Positions 7,912-16,345 of a stretch of DNA of 64,000 bases are shown piece by piece. The translations under genes and the position numbers were made by a program. The notes under the pieces were generated by a model. The model was not told the origin of the DNA. It saw only the letters and a program-made list of their open reading frames with translations, and did no database searches. This DNA is from Curtobacterium sp. MCJR17_055. Its GTDB lineage: Bacteria > Actinomycetota > Actinomycetes > Actinomycetales > Microbacteriaceae. Location of the stretch: assembly GCF_003224335.1 (NCBI RefSeq), contig NZ_QKLF01000001.1, positions 186,001 to 250,000 of the forward strand, given 5' to 3'. Within the stretch, counting starts at the first letter, position 1. Each line of letters opens with the position of its first letter.

Positions 7912-8556
7912 ATGCGGCACACACCCTCCTTCCTGATGACCGAGGTCGACGAGGTCCGACGACTCGTCCGCGGCAACCCCTGGGCGACGATCGTGTCCTC
8001 CACCGCGGAGGGGCTCGTCGCGTCGCACTACCCGTTCCTGCTCGAGGAGCAGCCCGACGGCAGCGACGACATCGTCCTCGTGTCGCACGTCGGCCGGCCG
8101 GACGAGGTGGCGCACGAACTCGGGCAGCACGAGGTCCTGGTCGTCGTGCAGGGCCCGCACGGGTACGTCTCCCCCGCCTGGTACCCGCCGGAACAGTTCA
8201 TCCCGACCTGGAACCACACCACCGCGCACCTGTGGGGGACGCCGGAGATCCTGTCGGACGAGGAGAACTTCCGTGTCCTCGGTGACCTCGTGGACCACTT
8301 CGAGGCCGCGATGCCGTCGCCGGTGTCGCTCGACGTCGACGCGGACGCCGCCCGCCGGATCGCCCGCGGCACGGTCGGCATCCGCATCCGCGTCACCCGC
8401 TTCGACGCCCGCGCGAAGCTCAGCCAGAACAAGGCACCCGAGGTGGTCGACCGGATCATCGCCGGCCTGCGGACCGACGGCCCCTACGCCTCCCCCGCGC
8501 TCGCCGACGAGATGGCGCGCGTCCAGGGGACCACGACGACCGGCCTGGAGGCGTGA
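7912..8556 (+). CDS. FMN-binding negative transcriptional regulator (PaiB-like)
   Basis: This 214-residue protein belongs to the PaiB/FMN-binding split-barrel family. The start MRHTPSFLMTEVDEVRRLVR, then NPWATIVSS, SHYPFLLEE, PHGYVSPAWYPP and the C-terminal KLSQNKAPEVVDRIIAGL are all characteristic. PaiB of Bacillus represses sporulation and protease genes, and homologues bind FMN. Here it is followed by an amidohydrolase whose ATG overlaps its stop (TGATG), so the two are translated together. The role in this organism is unknown. Confidence 0.88.
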   Translation: MRHTPSFLMTEVDEVRRLVRGNPWATIVSSTAEGLVASHYPFLLEEQPDGSDDIVLVSHVGRPDEVAHELGQHEVLVVVQGPHGYVSPAWYPPEQFIPTWNHTTAHLWGTPEILSDEENFRVLGDLVDHFEAAMPSPVSLDVDADAARRIARGTVGIRIRVTRFDARAKLSQNKAPEVVDRIIAGLRTDGPYASPALADEMARVQGTTTTGLEA

Positions 8557-10043
8557 TGTCGGCGACCCTGCTCCGTACCGTCCGGCGGGTGGGCGCCTTC
8601 GGCGCCCCCAGCGACGTCCTGGTCGTCGACGGGCGGGTGTCCGCGATCGCGCCGGCCGGCACGCTCGACCCGCTCGACACCGACACCCACACCGGCACCG
8701 ACACCGAGGTCGTCGAGGCCGAGGGCGCCTGGCTCGGGCCCGGTCTCCGCGACCACCACGTGCACCTCGACCAGTGGGCACTCATGCGCCGACGGATCGA
8801 CGTGACGGACTGCGGCTCCGCCGAGGAGACCGCGGACCGCCTCGCCGCCGCAGCCCGGACCGGCCGCCCGGACCGGGTGCTCGTCGGGCACGGCTACCGG
8901 GACGGACTCTGGCCCCGCCCCGCTCGACGGGAGCTGCTCGACCAGGCCGCACCGGGCCTCCCGGTCGTCGTCGTGAGCGCCGACCTGCACGCCGTCTGGT
9001 GCAACGAGGTCGCCCTGGCGCACTTCGGTGCCGTGCTCGGCCGGGCGCTCCCGGCCGGTACCGACGGTGTGCTCCGCGAGCAGGACGCGTTCGACGTGAC
9101 CGGCGCGCTGTCCCGGGTGCCGGACGACCAGCTCGACGCCTCCGTCGCGGACGCCGTCGAGGCGGCCGCGGCCCGGGGTGTCACCGGGGTCGTCGACCTC
9201 GAGATGGACGCCGACATCGACCGGTGGGTGCGACGGATCCACGCCGGGACGGACGGCCTGCGCATCGCCTCCGGGGTGTACCCGGCACGGCTCGACGAGG
9301 CGGTCCGCCGCGGACTGCGGACGGGCGACGTCGTCGACGGGACGCGGGGCCTGCTCACCGTCGGGCCGTTCAAGGTGATCACCGACGGGTCGCTCGGCAC
9401 CCGGACCGCCGCGACCGCCGACGGCGAGGGCGTCCTCACCTGGGCGCCGGAGGACCTCGTCCCGCTGCTGCGTCGGGCGGTGGACGCCGGGCTCGTCCCC
9501 GCCGTGCACGCGATCGGCGACCGCGCGGTCACGCTCGCGCTCGACGCGCTCGAGACCGTCGGGAGCCGCGGCTCGATCGAGCACGCGCAGCTCCTCGCCG
9601 TGCCCGACGTCGAGCGGTTCGCCCGGCTCGGCGTCGTCGCGTCCGTGCAGCCCGAGCACGCCATGGACGACCGGGACATCGCGGACCACCACTGGGCGGG
9701 ACGCACGGACCGGGCCTTCCCGTTCGCCGCGCTCGAACGTGCGGGCGCCGCGATGGTGCTCGGCTCGGACGCCCCGGTCGCGCCGCTCGACCCGTGGGTG
9801 TCGATGGCCGCCGCCGTCGGACGGGACCGCGACGGCCGCGAGCCGTGGCACCCGGAACAGCGGATGTCGGCGCTCGCCGCGTGGCGGGGGTCGACGGACG
9901 GACGGGTGTCGGTCACGGTCGGCGACGTCGCGGACCTCGTCCTCGTGCCGACCGATCCGCTCACCGCGTCGTCGGCGACGCTCCGGGCGATGCCGGTCCT
10001 CGGCACCGCGATCGCCGGCCGCTGGACCCACCGCGACCTCTGA
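8556..10043 (+). CDS. Amidohydrolase, YtcJ-like
   Basis: This 495-residue metal-dependent hydrolase is of the amidohydrolase_3 type. After the N-terminal beta-sandwich, the strand DHHVHLDQW supplies the H-x-H metal ligands. Later motifs are PFKVITDGSLGTRTA, the second His region VPAVHAIGDRAV, IEHAQLL, and the final metal Asp in VLGSDAPVAPLDPW. These match the exoenzyme/YtcJ group, which removes formyl or acyl groups from small amides. An adjacent GTG at 8553 is an alternative start. It is coupled to the PaiB-like gene and convergent with the nei-type gene, with 9 bases between the stops. Confidence 0.87.
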   Translation: MSATLLRTVRRVGAFGAPSDVLVVDGRVSAIAPAGTLDPLDTDTHTGTDTEVVEAEGAWLGPGLRDHHVHLDQWALMRRRIDVTDCGSAEETADRLAAAARTGRPDRVLVGHGYRDGLWPRPARRELLDQAAPGLPVVVVSADLHAVWCNEVALAHFGAVLGRALPAGTDGVLREQDAFDVTGALSRVPDDQLDASVADAVEAAAARGVTGVVDLEMDADIDRWVRRIHAGTDGLRIASGVYPARLDEAVRRGLRTGDVVDGTRGLLTVGPFKVITDGSLGTRTAATADGEGVLTWAPEDLVPLLRRAVDAGLVPAVHAIGDRAVTLALDALETVGSRGSIEHAQLLAVPDVERFARLGVVASVQPEHAMDDRDIADHHWAGRTDRAFPFAALERAGAAMVLGSDAPVAPLDPWVSMAAAVGRDRDGREPWHPEQRMSALAAWRGSTDGRVSVTVGDVADLVLVPTDPLTASSATLRAMPVLGTAIAGRWTHRDL

Positions 10044-10052
10044 CCGGCGGGG

Positions 10053-11066
10053 CTACTTCTGGTCCTCCGGGCACCAGTAGAGCTTGCGGCCGGCCATGTC
10101 GGCGACGCGGATCTCGGTGCCGCACACCCGGCACGGCTCCCCCGCGCGGTGGTACACCCAGTGTCGGTCGGCCCGGGAGCGCATCGCCTTCCGGTACTCG
10201 GCGTCGGTCAGGCCGTCCATCGTCATCATCTGCCCGATGCGGACCCCGTCGTGCAGGAGCTTCGACCAGTCCTGCCACAGCGCCTTCGCCTGCCTGACGG
10301 TGATCTCCTTCCCGGGCTTGTACGGGTCGATGCGCTGCCGGAACAACAGCTCCGCCCGGTACACGTTGCCGATGCCGCTCACGACGGACTGGTCCATGAG
10401 CAGCTGACCGATCGCGACGTTGCGCTTCCGGACGTTGTCCACGAACGCCTTCTCGGCCTCGGGCCCGTCGTCGTTCATCGGGTCCGGGCCGAGCTTGTCG
10501 AGCGCACGCTGCACCCCGGCCGGGTCCTCGACCACGCAGGCCGTCGGTCCGCGGAGGTCCGCCACGGCGGTCTCGGTGAGGATCCGCACGCGCACCTGCC
10601 CGACCGGGTCCGGCGGGAAGGCCTCGATCGGGTCCTCGACCTTCTCCTGCTCGGCCATCCGGTAGCGGGAGCGCCGCGGGGCACCGATGGAGCGGAGGGA
10701 GTCCTCGCCGTCGTCGTCGGGAACGTGGTCGGCGTCGTCGCCCGCGTCTCCGTCCTCGGTGACCGTGCCGCGCTGGTTCGTCTGGCCGATCCGCCCCTTC
10801 GCGCTCCGCATCGTCGCGTCGGTCGAGATCTCACCCGCGAAGTCCCACGCGCCGTACAGGCCGAGGTGCACGCGGAGGAACAGGTCGCCCTCGAACTCCA
10901 GGAACATCTGCTTCGCCACGGCTCGTGCGGCGATCATCTTCCGGCCGTCGAGCTGCGCGGCTCCGGCGGCGAACCGACCCTGCGGGCTCGACACCTCGCA
11001 GACCCGGCCGACGAAGTGCAGCTCGAACTGGCGGGCGATGCGGTGGACGGAGTGACCCTCGGGCAT
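10053..11066 (-). CDS. nei: Fpg/Nei-family DNA glycosylase (endonuclease VIII-like)
   Basis: This 337-residue protein starts MPEGHSVHRIA; after Met removal Pro and Glu are the catalytic N-terminus of the Fpg/Nei family. A helix-two-turn-helix is present in QSVVSGIGNVYRAELLF. The C-terminal zinc finger begins C-R-V-C-G but ends YWCPEDQK, so the usual fourth Cys is replaced. An acidic insertion of about 45 residues (around 110-155) interrupts the N-domain. It acts in base excision repair of oxidised pyrimidines. The ATG has a TAGACA box 6 bases upstream (11073-11078), giving it its own leaderless promoter just after rpiB. Confidence 0.9.
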   Translation of the reverse strand: MPEGHSVHRIARQFELHFVGRVCEVSSPQGRFAAGAAQLDGRKMIAARAVAKQMFLEFEGDLFLRVHLGLYGAWDFAGEISTDATMRSAKGRIGQTNQRGTVTEDGDAGDDADHVPDDDGEDSLRSIGAPRRSRYRMAEQEKVEDPIEAFPPDPVGQVRVRILTETAVADLRGPTACVVEDPAGVQRALDKLGPDPMNDDGPEAEKAFVDNVRKRNVAIGQLLMDQSVVSGIGNVYRAELLFRQRIDPYKPGKEITVRQAKALWQDWSKLLHDGVRIGQMMTMDGLTDAEYRKAMRSRADRHWVYHRAGEPCRVCGTEIRVADMAGRKLYWCPEDQK

Positions 11067-11085
11067 TGCTCTTGTCTACTCGGCC

Positions 11086-11574
11086 CTACTGGTCGATCTG
11101 CTTGCCGGCGATGTGCCCCGTGGTCTCGTACTCGGCGAGCTGCGCGATGCGGCGGGCGTGGCGCTCCTCGCCCGAGAACGGCTCGGCGATGAAGAGGTCG
11201 ACGAAGCGGATCGCCTCTGCCTCGGTGTGCTGGCGCGCGCCGATCGAGATGACGTTCGCGTCGTTGTGCTGGCGGGCGAGCAGCGCGGTCGACTCGTTCC
11301 ACACCAGGGCCGCGCGGATGCCCTCGACCTTGTTCGCGGCGATCTGCTCACCGTTGCCCGAACCACCGAAGACGACGCCGAGGGCCTGGACGCCCGCGCG
11401 CTGGTCCTGCACGACGGCGTGCGCGGCGTTGATGCAGAACGAGGGGTAGTCGTCGAGCGGCTCGTACTCGGTCGGTCCGTGGTCCACGACCTCGTGGCCG
11501 GCTTCGGTCAGGTGGACGCTGAGGGTCTTGGTGAACTCGAGGCCGGCGTGGTCCGTTCCGAGGTGGATGCGCAT
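11086..11574 (-). CDS. rpiB: Ribose-5-phosphate isomerase B
   Basis: This 162-residue protein matches RpiB/LacAB. The N-terminus MRIHLGTDHAGLEFTK binds phosphate, VVFGGSGNGEQIAANKV is the active-site loop (the GSGNG pattern of actinobacterial RpiB, with Gly-Ser in place of Cys), and NDANVISIGAR and FSGEERHARRI complete the fold. It interconverts ribose 5-phosphate and ribulose 5-phosphate in the pentose phosphate pathway. A TAGGAT box lies exactly 6 bases before the ATG (11581-11586), so the mRNA is probably leaderless. nei follows 19 bases downstream. Confidence 0.95.
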   Translation of the reverse strand: MRIHLGTDHAGLEFTKTLSVHLTEAGHEVVDHGPTEYEPLDDYPSFCINAAHAVVQDQRAGVQALGVVFGGSGNGEQIAANKVEGIRAALVWNESTALLARQHNDANVISIGARQHTEAEAIRFVDLFIAEPFSGEERHARRIAQLAEYETTGHIAGKQIDQ

Positions 11575-11641
11575 GGACCGATCCTATTCCCGGGCACACG
11601 CCGGACGGGACCCGTCCGGCGGACGGCGGTGGGGCCTCCCG

Positions 11642-12313
11642 TCAGCGGTGCCGCACGACGACCACGACGTACCGACACGGCTCGTCGCCGGGGTTCCGGT
11701 AGACGACGTCAGCGGGTTCGCCGAGCTCGATGCGGTCCCCGGCGCCGAGTCGGGTCGTCGTGTCACCGGCCTGCAGGTCGAGGGTCCCGTCGACGACCCA
11801 GATGCAGTGCCGGAGGAAGGCGTAGGCGCTCGCGGGGTAGGCGACCTCGCGGCCGGCCGGCAGGCGCACCTCGGTCACGTCCGCCGGGAAGTCGGCGCTG
11901 GACAGCGGTCGACGGCGGTACCCGGTCTCCGGGTCGGTCCAGGAGTCCGCGGACGCGGCGCGCTGGACGCCGCGGGCCTCGTCCGGGTCATCGGAGCGCG
12001 GGACCTCGTGCTCGAGGGCCTCGTCGAGGAGCTGCGAGACCGTCAGGCCGAACGCTCCGGACAGACGACCGAGGATGGTCGCGGTGGGACTGGAGACGCC
12101 CCGCTCGACGCGGTTGATCATCGCGCGGGAGACGCCGGACTCCTCCGCGAGCTCGGTGAGGCTCCATCGACGTTCGGTGCGGAGGCGCTGCAGCCGTTCC
12201 CCGAGGCGGCGCTGGTCGGCGTCGTCGGGGTCCTCGGCGTCATCGGGCTCCTCGGCGCCCATGACGTCCGGTGGCGCGATGACGCCCTCCTGCTCGTCTA
12301 CGATGTGAGACAT
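11642..12313 (-). CDS. XRE-family regulator with C-terminal cupin domain
   Basis: This 223-residue regulator has an acidic N-terminal tail, a helix-turn-helix (about 35-95, with LTELAEESGVSRAMINRVER) and a small cupin domain (about 150-220, with DLQAGDTTTRLGAGDRI). This architecture is common for regulators that sense a small ligand in the cupin. Its ATG overlaps the ATG of the opposite GNAT gene by two bases (CATG at 12311-12314). Its TATGCT -10 box (12320-12325) is 6 bases from its start and lies inside the GNAT gene. It probably represses that gene and itself. Confidence 0.9.
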   Translation of the reverse strand: MSHIVDEQEGVIAPPDVMGAEEPDDAEDPDDADQRRLGERLQRLRTERRWSLTELAEESGVSRAMINRVERGVSSPTATILGRLSGAFGLTVSQLLDEALEHEVPRSDDPDEARGVQRAASADSWTDPETGYRRRPLSSADFPADVTEVRLPAGREVAYPASAYAFLRHCIWVVDGTLDLQAGDTTTRLGAGDRIELGEPADVVYRNPGDEPCRYVVVVVRHR

Positions 12314-12325
12314 GGCGACAGCATA
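12299..12325. promoter_or_regulatory. Crossed leaderless promoters with overlapping start codons
   Basis: On the plus strand TACGAT (12299-12304) is 7 bases before the GNAT ATG at 12312. On the minus strand TATGCT (12325-12320) is 6 bases before the XRE ATG at 12313. Each -10 box therefore lies inside the first codons of the other gene, and the two predicted transcription starts almost coincide. Confidence 0.55.
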
Positions 12326-12830
12326 TGCGACGAACGCGGTGGTCATCCGCGACTGCACCCCCGCCGACCTCGACGTCGTGCACGCCCTCCACGTCGACGC
12401 CGTCCTGCACTCCACCGCGATCTGGCAGGAGGAACCGCATCCCCGGGCGTGGTTCGACACCTGGCTCGCGGAACGGCAGGGCGACGGGTGGCCGGTCGTG
12501 GTCGCCGAGGTCGACGGCGTCGTCGCCGGGTACGCCTCGTACTCGCAGTGGCGGCCGCACCAGGGCTACCGGCACACCGTCGAGCACAGCGTCTACGTCG
12601 TCGAGGGGTTCCGCGGCCGGGGGGTCGCGTCGACGCTCATGCACGCCCTGGTGGCCCGTGCGACCGCGGAGGGTCGGCACGTCATGATCGCCGGCATCTG
12701 CAGCACGAACGCCGGGTCGATCGCCCTGCACGAGCGGCTCGGGTTCGAGACCGTGGCCGTCGTGCCCGAGGTCGGCCGGAAGGCCGGCCGCTGGCTCGAC
12801 CTGACCCTGATGCGGTTGCCGCTGGCCTGA
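12312..12830 (+). CDS. GNAT N-acetyltransferase, phosphinothricin-acetyltransferase-like
   Basis: This 172-residue GNAT resembles the Pat/Bar/MddA group: AVLHSTAIWQEEP near the N-terminus, GYASYSQWRPHQGYRHTVEH in the centre, the acetyl-CoA loop FRGRGVAS, and ICSTNAGSIALHERLGFE. Members acetylate phosphinothricin, methionine sulfoximine or related amino acids. Its start overlaps that of the XRE/cupin regulator, which points to dedicated control. A GTG at 12339 is an alternative start. A repeat-family hairpin follows 23 bases after the stop. Confidence 0.88.
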   Translation: MATAYATNAVVIRDCTPADLDVVHALHVDAVLHSTAIWQEEPHPRAWFDTWLAERQGDGWPVVVAEVDGVVAGYASYSQWRPHQGYRHTVEHSVYVVEGFRGRGVASTLMHALVARATAEGRHVMIAGICSTNAGSIALHERLGFETVAVVPEVGRKAGRWLDLTLMRLPLA

Positions 12831-12853
12831 GCGGGCGATGCCCGCAGGGGGAC

Positions 12854-12898
12854 GACGGACAGGAGGCGCGGTGCGGACCCGCACCGCGCCTCCCGTCG
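12854..12898. terminator. Repeat-family hairpin between convergent genes
   Basis: The arms are GACGGACAGGAGGCGCGGTG and its near-complement, with a short loop. The outer GACGGAC-GGAGGC and GCCTCCCGTC parts are shared with the other gene-end hairpins of this window, while the inner stem is unique. It lies between the convergent GNAT and DsbA-like genes and so can end both transcripts. Confidence 0.7.
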
Positions 12899-12916
12899 GG
12901 TCGTCGGGCCGGGCGG

Positions 12917-13567
12917 TCAGTCCTCGACGGTGTCGAAGACCGGGCCGGTCGTGCGGGAGCGCTTGAGCTCGAAGAAGCCCGGGTAGCGGGCTGCGGCGAC
13001 GACACCGTCCCAGAGGTCGAGCGCCTCCTGCCCCTTCGGCGCCGGGGAGATGACCGGCCCGAAGAACGCGACGCCGTCGACGGCGATGACGGGCGTGCCG
13101 ACGTCCTGGCCGACGCGCTCGATGCCGTCCCGGTGGCTCTCCCGCATCGCGGTGTCGGTCTCGTCCGTCCAGGCCGCGTCGGCGAGGTCGGCCTCGAGGT
13201 CGAGCTGCTCGAGCACGGCCGGCACGACCTGCGCGGGGTCCTTCTGCTGGCGGTGGTGGATCTGCTCGCCCAGCGCGTCGTAGAGCGGCTTGACGACGTC
13301 CTGGCCGTGCCGGGTCTTCGCGGCGGTCACCAGGCGCGCGTACACCTGGTTCCGCTCGAGGGCCTCGCGGTACTCGGCGGGCATGTCCTCGTTGTGCTCG
13401 TTGAGGACGAACAGGCTCATCACGTTCCAGGTGACGTCGAGGTCGCGGTGCCGCTCGACCTCCCCCACCCAGCGGCTCGTCATCCATGCCCAGGGGCAGG
13501 TCGGGTCGAACCAGAACTCCACAGCAGTCCGGGTCGCAGGGGTCGTCTCCACAGTCGTGTCGGTCAC
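12917..13567 (-). CDS. DsbA-family protein, mycothiol-dependent reductase-like
   Basis: This 216-residue protein has the DsbA-like thioredoxin fold of the Rv2466c group: VEFWFDPTCPWAWMTSRW at the N-terminus, a helical insertion in the middle, and GVAFFGPVISPAPKG with the cis-Pro region. Rv2466c of Mycobacterium is a mycothiol-dependent nitroreductase with a C-P-W-C site. Here the second Cys is Ala (C-P-W-A), so only a single-Cys mechanism is possible. The GTG start at 13567 has TACGCT 8 bases upstream. The gene is divergent from pepN. Confidence 0.87.
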   Translation of the reverse strand: MTDTTVETTPATRTAVEFWFDPTCPWAWMTSRWVGEVERHRDLDVTWNVMSLFVLNEHNEDMPAEYREALERNQVYARLVTAAKTRHGQDVVKPLYDALGEQIHHRQQKDPAQVVPAVLEQLDLEADLADAAWTDETDTAMRESHRDGIERVGQDVGTPVIAVDGVAFFGPVISPAPKGQEALDLWDGVVAAARYPGFFELKRSRTTGPVFDTVED

Positions 13568-13689
13568 GGATCGCAGCGTACGCCCGCTCGCTAGGCTGGT
13601 CCCGAGCCGTCCCACCGGTGCACGACGCCGGCCGGGGCCCCGACACGCGGACATCGATCGTCCGCGTCCGCAGCGAAGATGGAGCGTCC

Positions 13690-16269
13690 GTGCCCGGAGA
13701 GAACCTCACCCGAATCGAAGCCCAGGAACGCGCCGGCATCGTCAGCGTGCAGACGTACGACGTCGAGCTCGACCTGACCCGCGGAGCCGAGACCTTCGGC
13801 AGCACCACCCGCGTGCGCTTCAGTGCCACCCCCGGTGCCAGCACGTTCATCGACGCCATCACGAAGACCGTGCACTCGGTCACGTTGAACGGCACCGCGC
13901 TCGACGTCGACGCGGTGAACGACGGCGTCCGCATCCAGCTCGCCGACCTGCAGGAGCAGAACGAACTCGTCGTCGTCGCCGACGCGCTGTACACGAACAC
14001 CGGAGAAGGCCTGCACCGCTTCGTCGACCCGGTCGACGACGAGGTCTACCTGTACTCGCAGTTCGAGGTGCCGGACAGCCGCCGGATGTTCGCCGTGTTC
14101 GAGCAGCCCGACCTCAAGGCCGAGTTCTCCTTCACCGTGACCGCGCCGGCGCGCTGGCAGGTCGTCTCGAACGCCCCGACGCCGGAGCCGCACGTCGACG
14201 GCGACCACGCCACGTGGACCTTCCCGCCCACCGCGCGCATCTCGAGCTACATCACCGCGCTCATCGCCGGCCCGTACGAGGTCGTGCGCAGCGAGCTGAC
14301 CAGCCGCGACGGTCGGACCATCCCGCTCGGCGTCTTCGCGCGCAGGTCGCTGGCCGAGTACCTCGACCCGGACTACGTGTTCGAGACCACCCGGAAGGGG
14401 TTCGCGTACTTCGAGGAGAAGTTCGACTACGCGTACCCGTTCGAGAAGTACGACCAGCTCTTCGTGCCGGAGTTCAACGCCGGCGCGATGGAGAACGCGG
14501 GCGCGGTCACCTTCACCGAGACCTACGTCTTCCGCTCGAAGGTCACCGACGCCATCAAGGAGCGCCGGGTCGTCACGATCCTGCACGAGCTCGCGCACAT
14601 GTGGTTCGGCGACCTCGTCACGATGAAGTGGTGGAACGACCTCTGGCTGAACGAGTCGTTCGCCGAGTGGGCCTCCACCATCGCGACCGCCGAGGCCACC
14701 GAGTGGACCGGCGCATGGACGACGTTCCAGGCGATGGAGAAGTCCTGGGCCTACCGCCAGGACCAGCTCCCCTCGACGCACCCGATCGTCGCGACGATCA
14801 ACGACCTCGAGGACGTCCAGGTCAACTTCGACGGCATCACCTACGCGAAGGGCGGTTCGGTCCTCAAGCAGCTCGTCGCGTGGGTCGGCATCGACGCGTT
14901 CTTCGCGGGCGTCGCGGCGTACTTCCGGAAGCACCACCACTCCAACACCGAGCTGAAGGACCTGCTCGTCGAGCTCGAGGCCACCAGCGGCCGCGACCTG
15001 TCCGAGTGGTCGCAGCTCTGGCTGGAGACGGCGGGCGTGAACACCCTGCGCCCGGAGATCGAGACCGACGCCGAGGGCGTCATCACCTCGTTCGCCGTCT
15101 TGCAGGAGGCGCCGTCGGACCACCCGACGCTGCGACCGCACCGCCTGGCCATCGGCGTGTACGCCTTCACGAACGACCCGTCGGCCCCCTTCGGCGCGGA
15201 CACGGCCTCGTCCGGCGGCAAGCTCGACCGCGTCCACCGCGTCGAGATCGACGTCGACGGCGCCCGCACCGAGGTCCCCGAGCTGGTCGGCGTGCACCGC
15301 GGCGACCTCGTGCTCCTCAACGACGACGACCTGGCGTACGCCAAGATCCGCCTCGACGAGCAGTCGCGGCGCACGGCGATCGAGCACCTGGCGTCGATCG
15401 CGGACCCGCTCGCCCGGTCGATCGTCTGGGGTGCCGTCTGGGACGCCACGCGTGACGCCGAGTCCCCCGCCAGCGACTACGTCACCCTCGTGCTCGGCAA
15501 CATCGCGACCGAGACCGAGTCGACGACGATCCGCACCACGCTGTCGCAGCTGCTCCTGGCGGCGCGCAACTACGTCGCACCGTCGAAGTCGGACGCCACC
15601 GTGCGCACCGTCGGCGACACGCTGTGGCAGCTGGCCTCGTCGGCCGAGTCCGGATCGGACGCGCAGTTCCAGTTCGTGAAGTTCTTCGCGCAGATCCCGT
15701 CGACGCCCGAGCACGTGGCGACGCTGCAGGGACTGCGTGACGGATCGGTCACACTGCAGGGGCTCGTCGTGGACACGGACCTGCGCTGGGAGCTGCTCGA
15801 GGGCCTCGTCCTCGCGGGTGCCGCGGGCAACGACGAGATCGACGCCGAGCTCGCCGCCGACCGGACCGCCTCGGGCGAGCAGGCCGCGGCCCGCGCTCGC
15901 GCGACGATCCCCACCGCCGAGGGCAAGCTCGCGGCGTTCTCGTCGCTCGTCGACACGGACGACGCGCCGAACGCCATCGTGCGGCAGACGACCGTCGGGT
16001 TCCAGCACGTGAACTCCCCGGTCGTGCTCGAGGGTCTCGTGCAGCGCTACTTCGAGGTCATCACGCGGATCTGGGACGAGCGCAGCTACCACATCGCCGA
16101 CACGATCGTGACGGGCCTGTACCCGGCACCGCTGGCGTCGACGGAACTGCGTGACGCTGCCCGGGCCTGGCTCGACGCGCACCCGGAGACCCCGGCACTG
16201 CGTCGGATCGTCAGCGAGAACCTCGCGGGCACCGAGCGTGCGCTCCGCGTCCAGGCGGCCGACGCCTGA
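13690..16269 (+). CDS. pepN: Aminopeptidase N (M1 metallopeptidase)
   Basis: This 859-residue protein is a full-length actinobacterial aminopeptidase N. The substrate motif G-A-M-E-N is in FNAGAMENAGAVTF, and the zinc site H-E-x-x-H-(18)-E is in ILHELAHMWFGDLVTMKWW and NESFAEW. The N-terminal beta-sandwich (1-190), catalytic domain (190-440) and C-terminal ERAP1-like helical domain are all present. It removes N-terminal residues from peptides in the cytoplasm. The GTG at 13690 follows GGAGCG. A strong hairpin terminates it. Confidence 0.96.
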   Translation: MPGENLTRIEAQERAGIVSVQTYDVELDLTRGAETFGSTTRVRFSATPGASTFIDAITKTVHSVTLNGTALDVDAVNDGVRIQLADLQEQNELVVVADALYTNTGEGLHRFVDPVDDEVYLYSQFEVPDSRRMFAVFEQPDLKAEFSFTVTAPARWQVVSNAPTPEPHVDGDHATWTFPPTARISSYITALIAGPYEVVRSELTSRDGRTIPLGVFARRSLAEYLDPDYVFETTRKGFAYFEEKFDYAYPFEKYDQLFVPEFNAGAMENAGAVTFTETYVFRSKVTDAIKERRVVTILHELAHMWFGDLVTMKWWNDLWLNESFAEWASTIATAEATEWTGAWTTFQAMEKSWAYRQDQLPSTHPIVATINDLEDVQVNFDGITYAKGGSVLKQLVAWVGIDAFFAGVAAYFRKHHHSNTELKDLLVELEATSGRDLSEWSQLWLETAGVNTLRPEIETDAEGVITSFAVLQEAPSDHPTLRPHRLAIGVYAFTNDPSAPFGADTASSGGKLDRVHRVEIDVDGARTEVPELVGVHRGDLVLLNDDDLAYAKIRLDEQSRRTAIEHLASIADPLARSIVWGAVWDATRDAESPASDYVTLVLGNIATETESTTIRTTLSQLLLAARNYVAPSKSDATVRTVGDTLWQLASSAESGSDAQFQFVKFFAQIPSTPEHVATLQGLRDGSVTLQGLVVDTDLRWELLEGLVLAGAAGNDEIDAELAADRTASGEQAAARARATIPTAEGKLAAFSSLVDTDDAPNAIVRQTTVGFQHVNSPVVLEGLVQRYFEVITRIWDERSYHIADTIVTGLYPAPLASTELRDAARAWLDAHPETPALRRIVSENLAGTERALRVQAADA

Positions 16270-16285
16270 TCCCGATGTGAGCAGC

Positions 16286-16327
16286 GGCGAGGCTCCGGCG
16301 TTCCTCCAGGGGCGTCGGAGCCTCGCC
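16286..16327 (+). terminator. Intrinsic terminator after pepN
   Basis: The stem GGCGAGGCTCCG pairs perfectly with CGGAGCCTCGCC across an 18-base loop and is followed by GTTT. It sits 16 bases after the pepN stop and just before the promoter of the MscS gene. Confidence 0.8.
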
Positions 16328-16330
16328 GTT

Positions 16331-16336
16331 TAGCAT
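16331..16336 (+). promoter_or_regulatory. -10 box of the mscS gene
   Basis: TAGCAT lies 9 bases before the ATG at 16346, directly after the pepN terminator. The transcript would start within 3 bases of the start codon. Confidence 0.5.
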
Positions 16337-16345
16337 CGTCCGGAC

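Noticed and set aside
13591..16182. An 863-residue minus-strand frame
   Set aside because: It mirrors the pepN gene in the antisense frame; pepN has all catalytic motifs.
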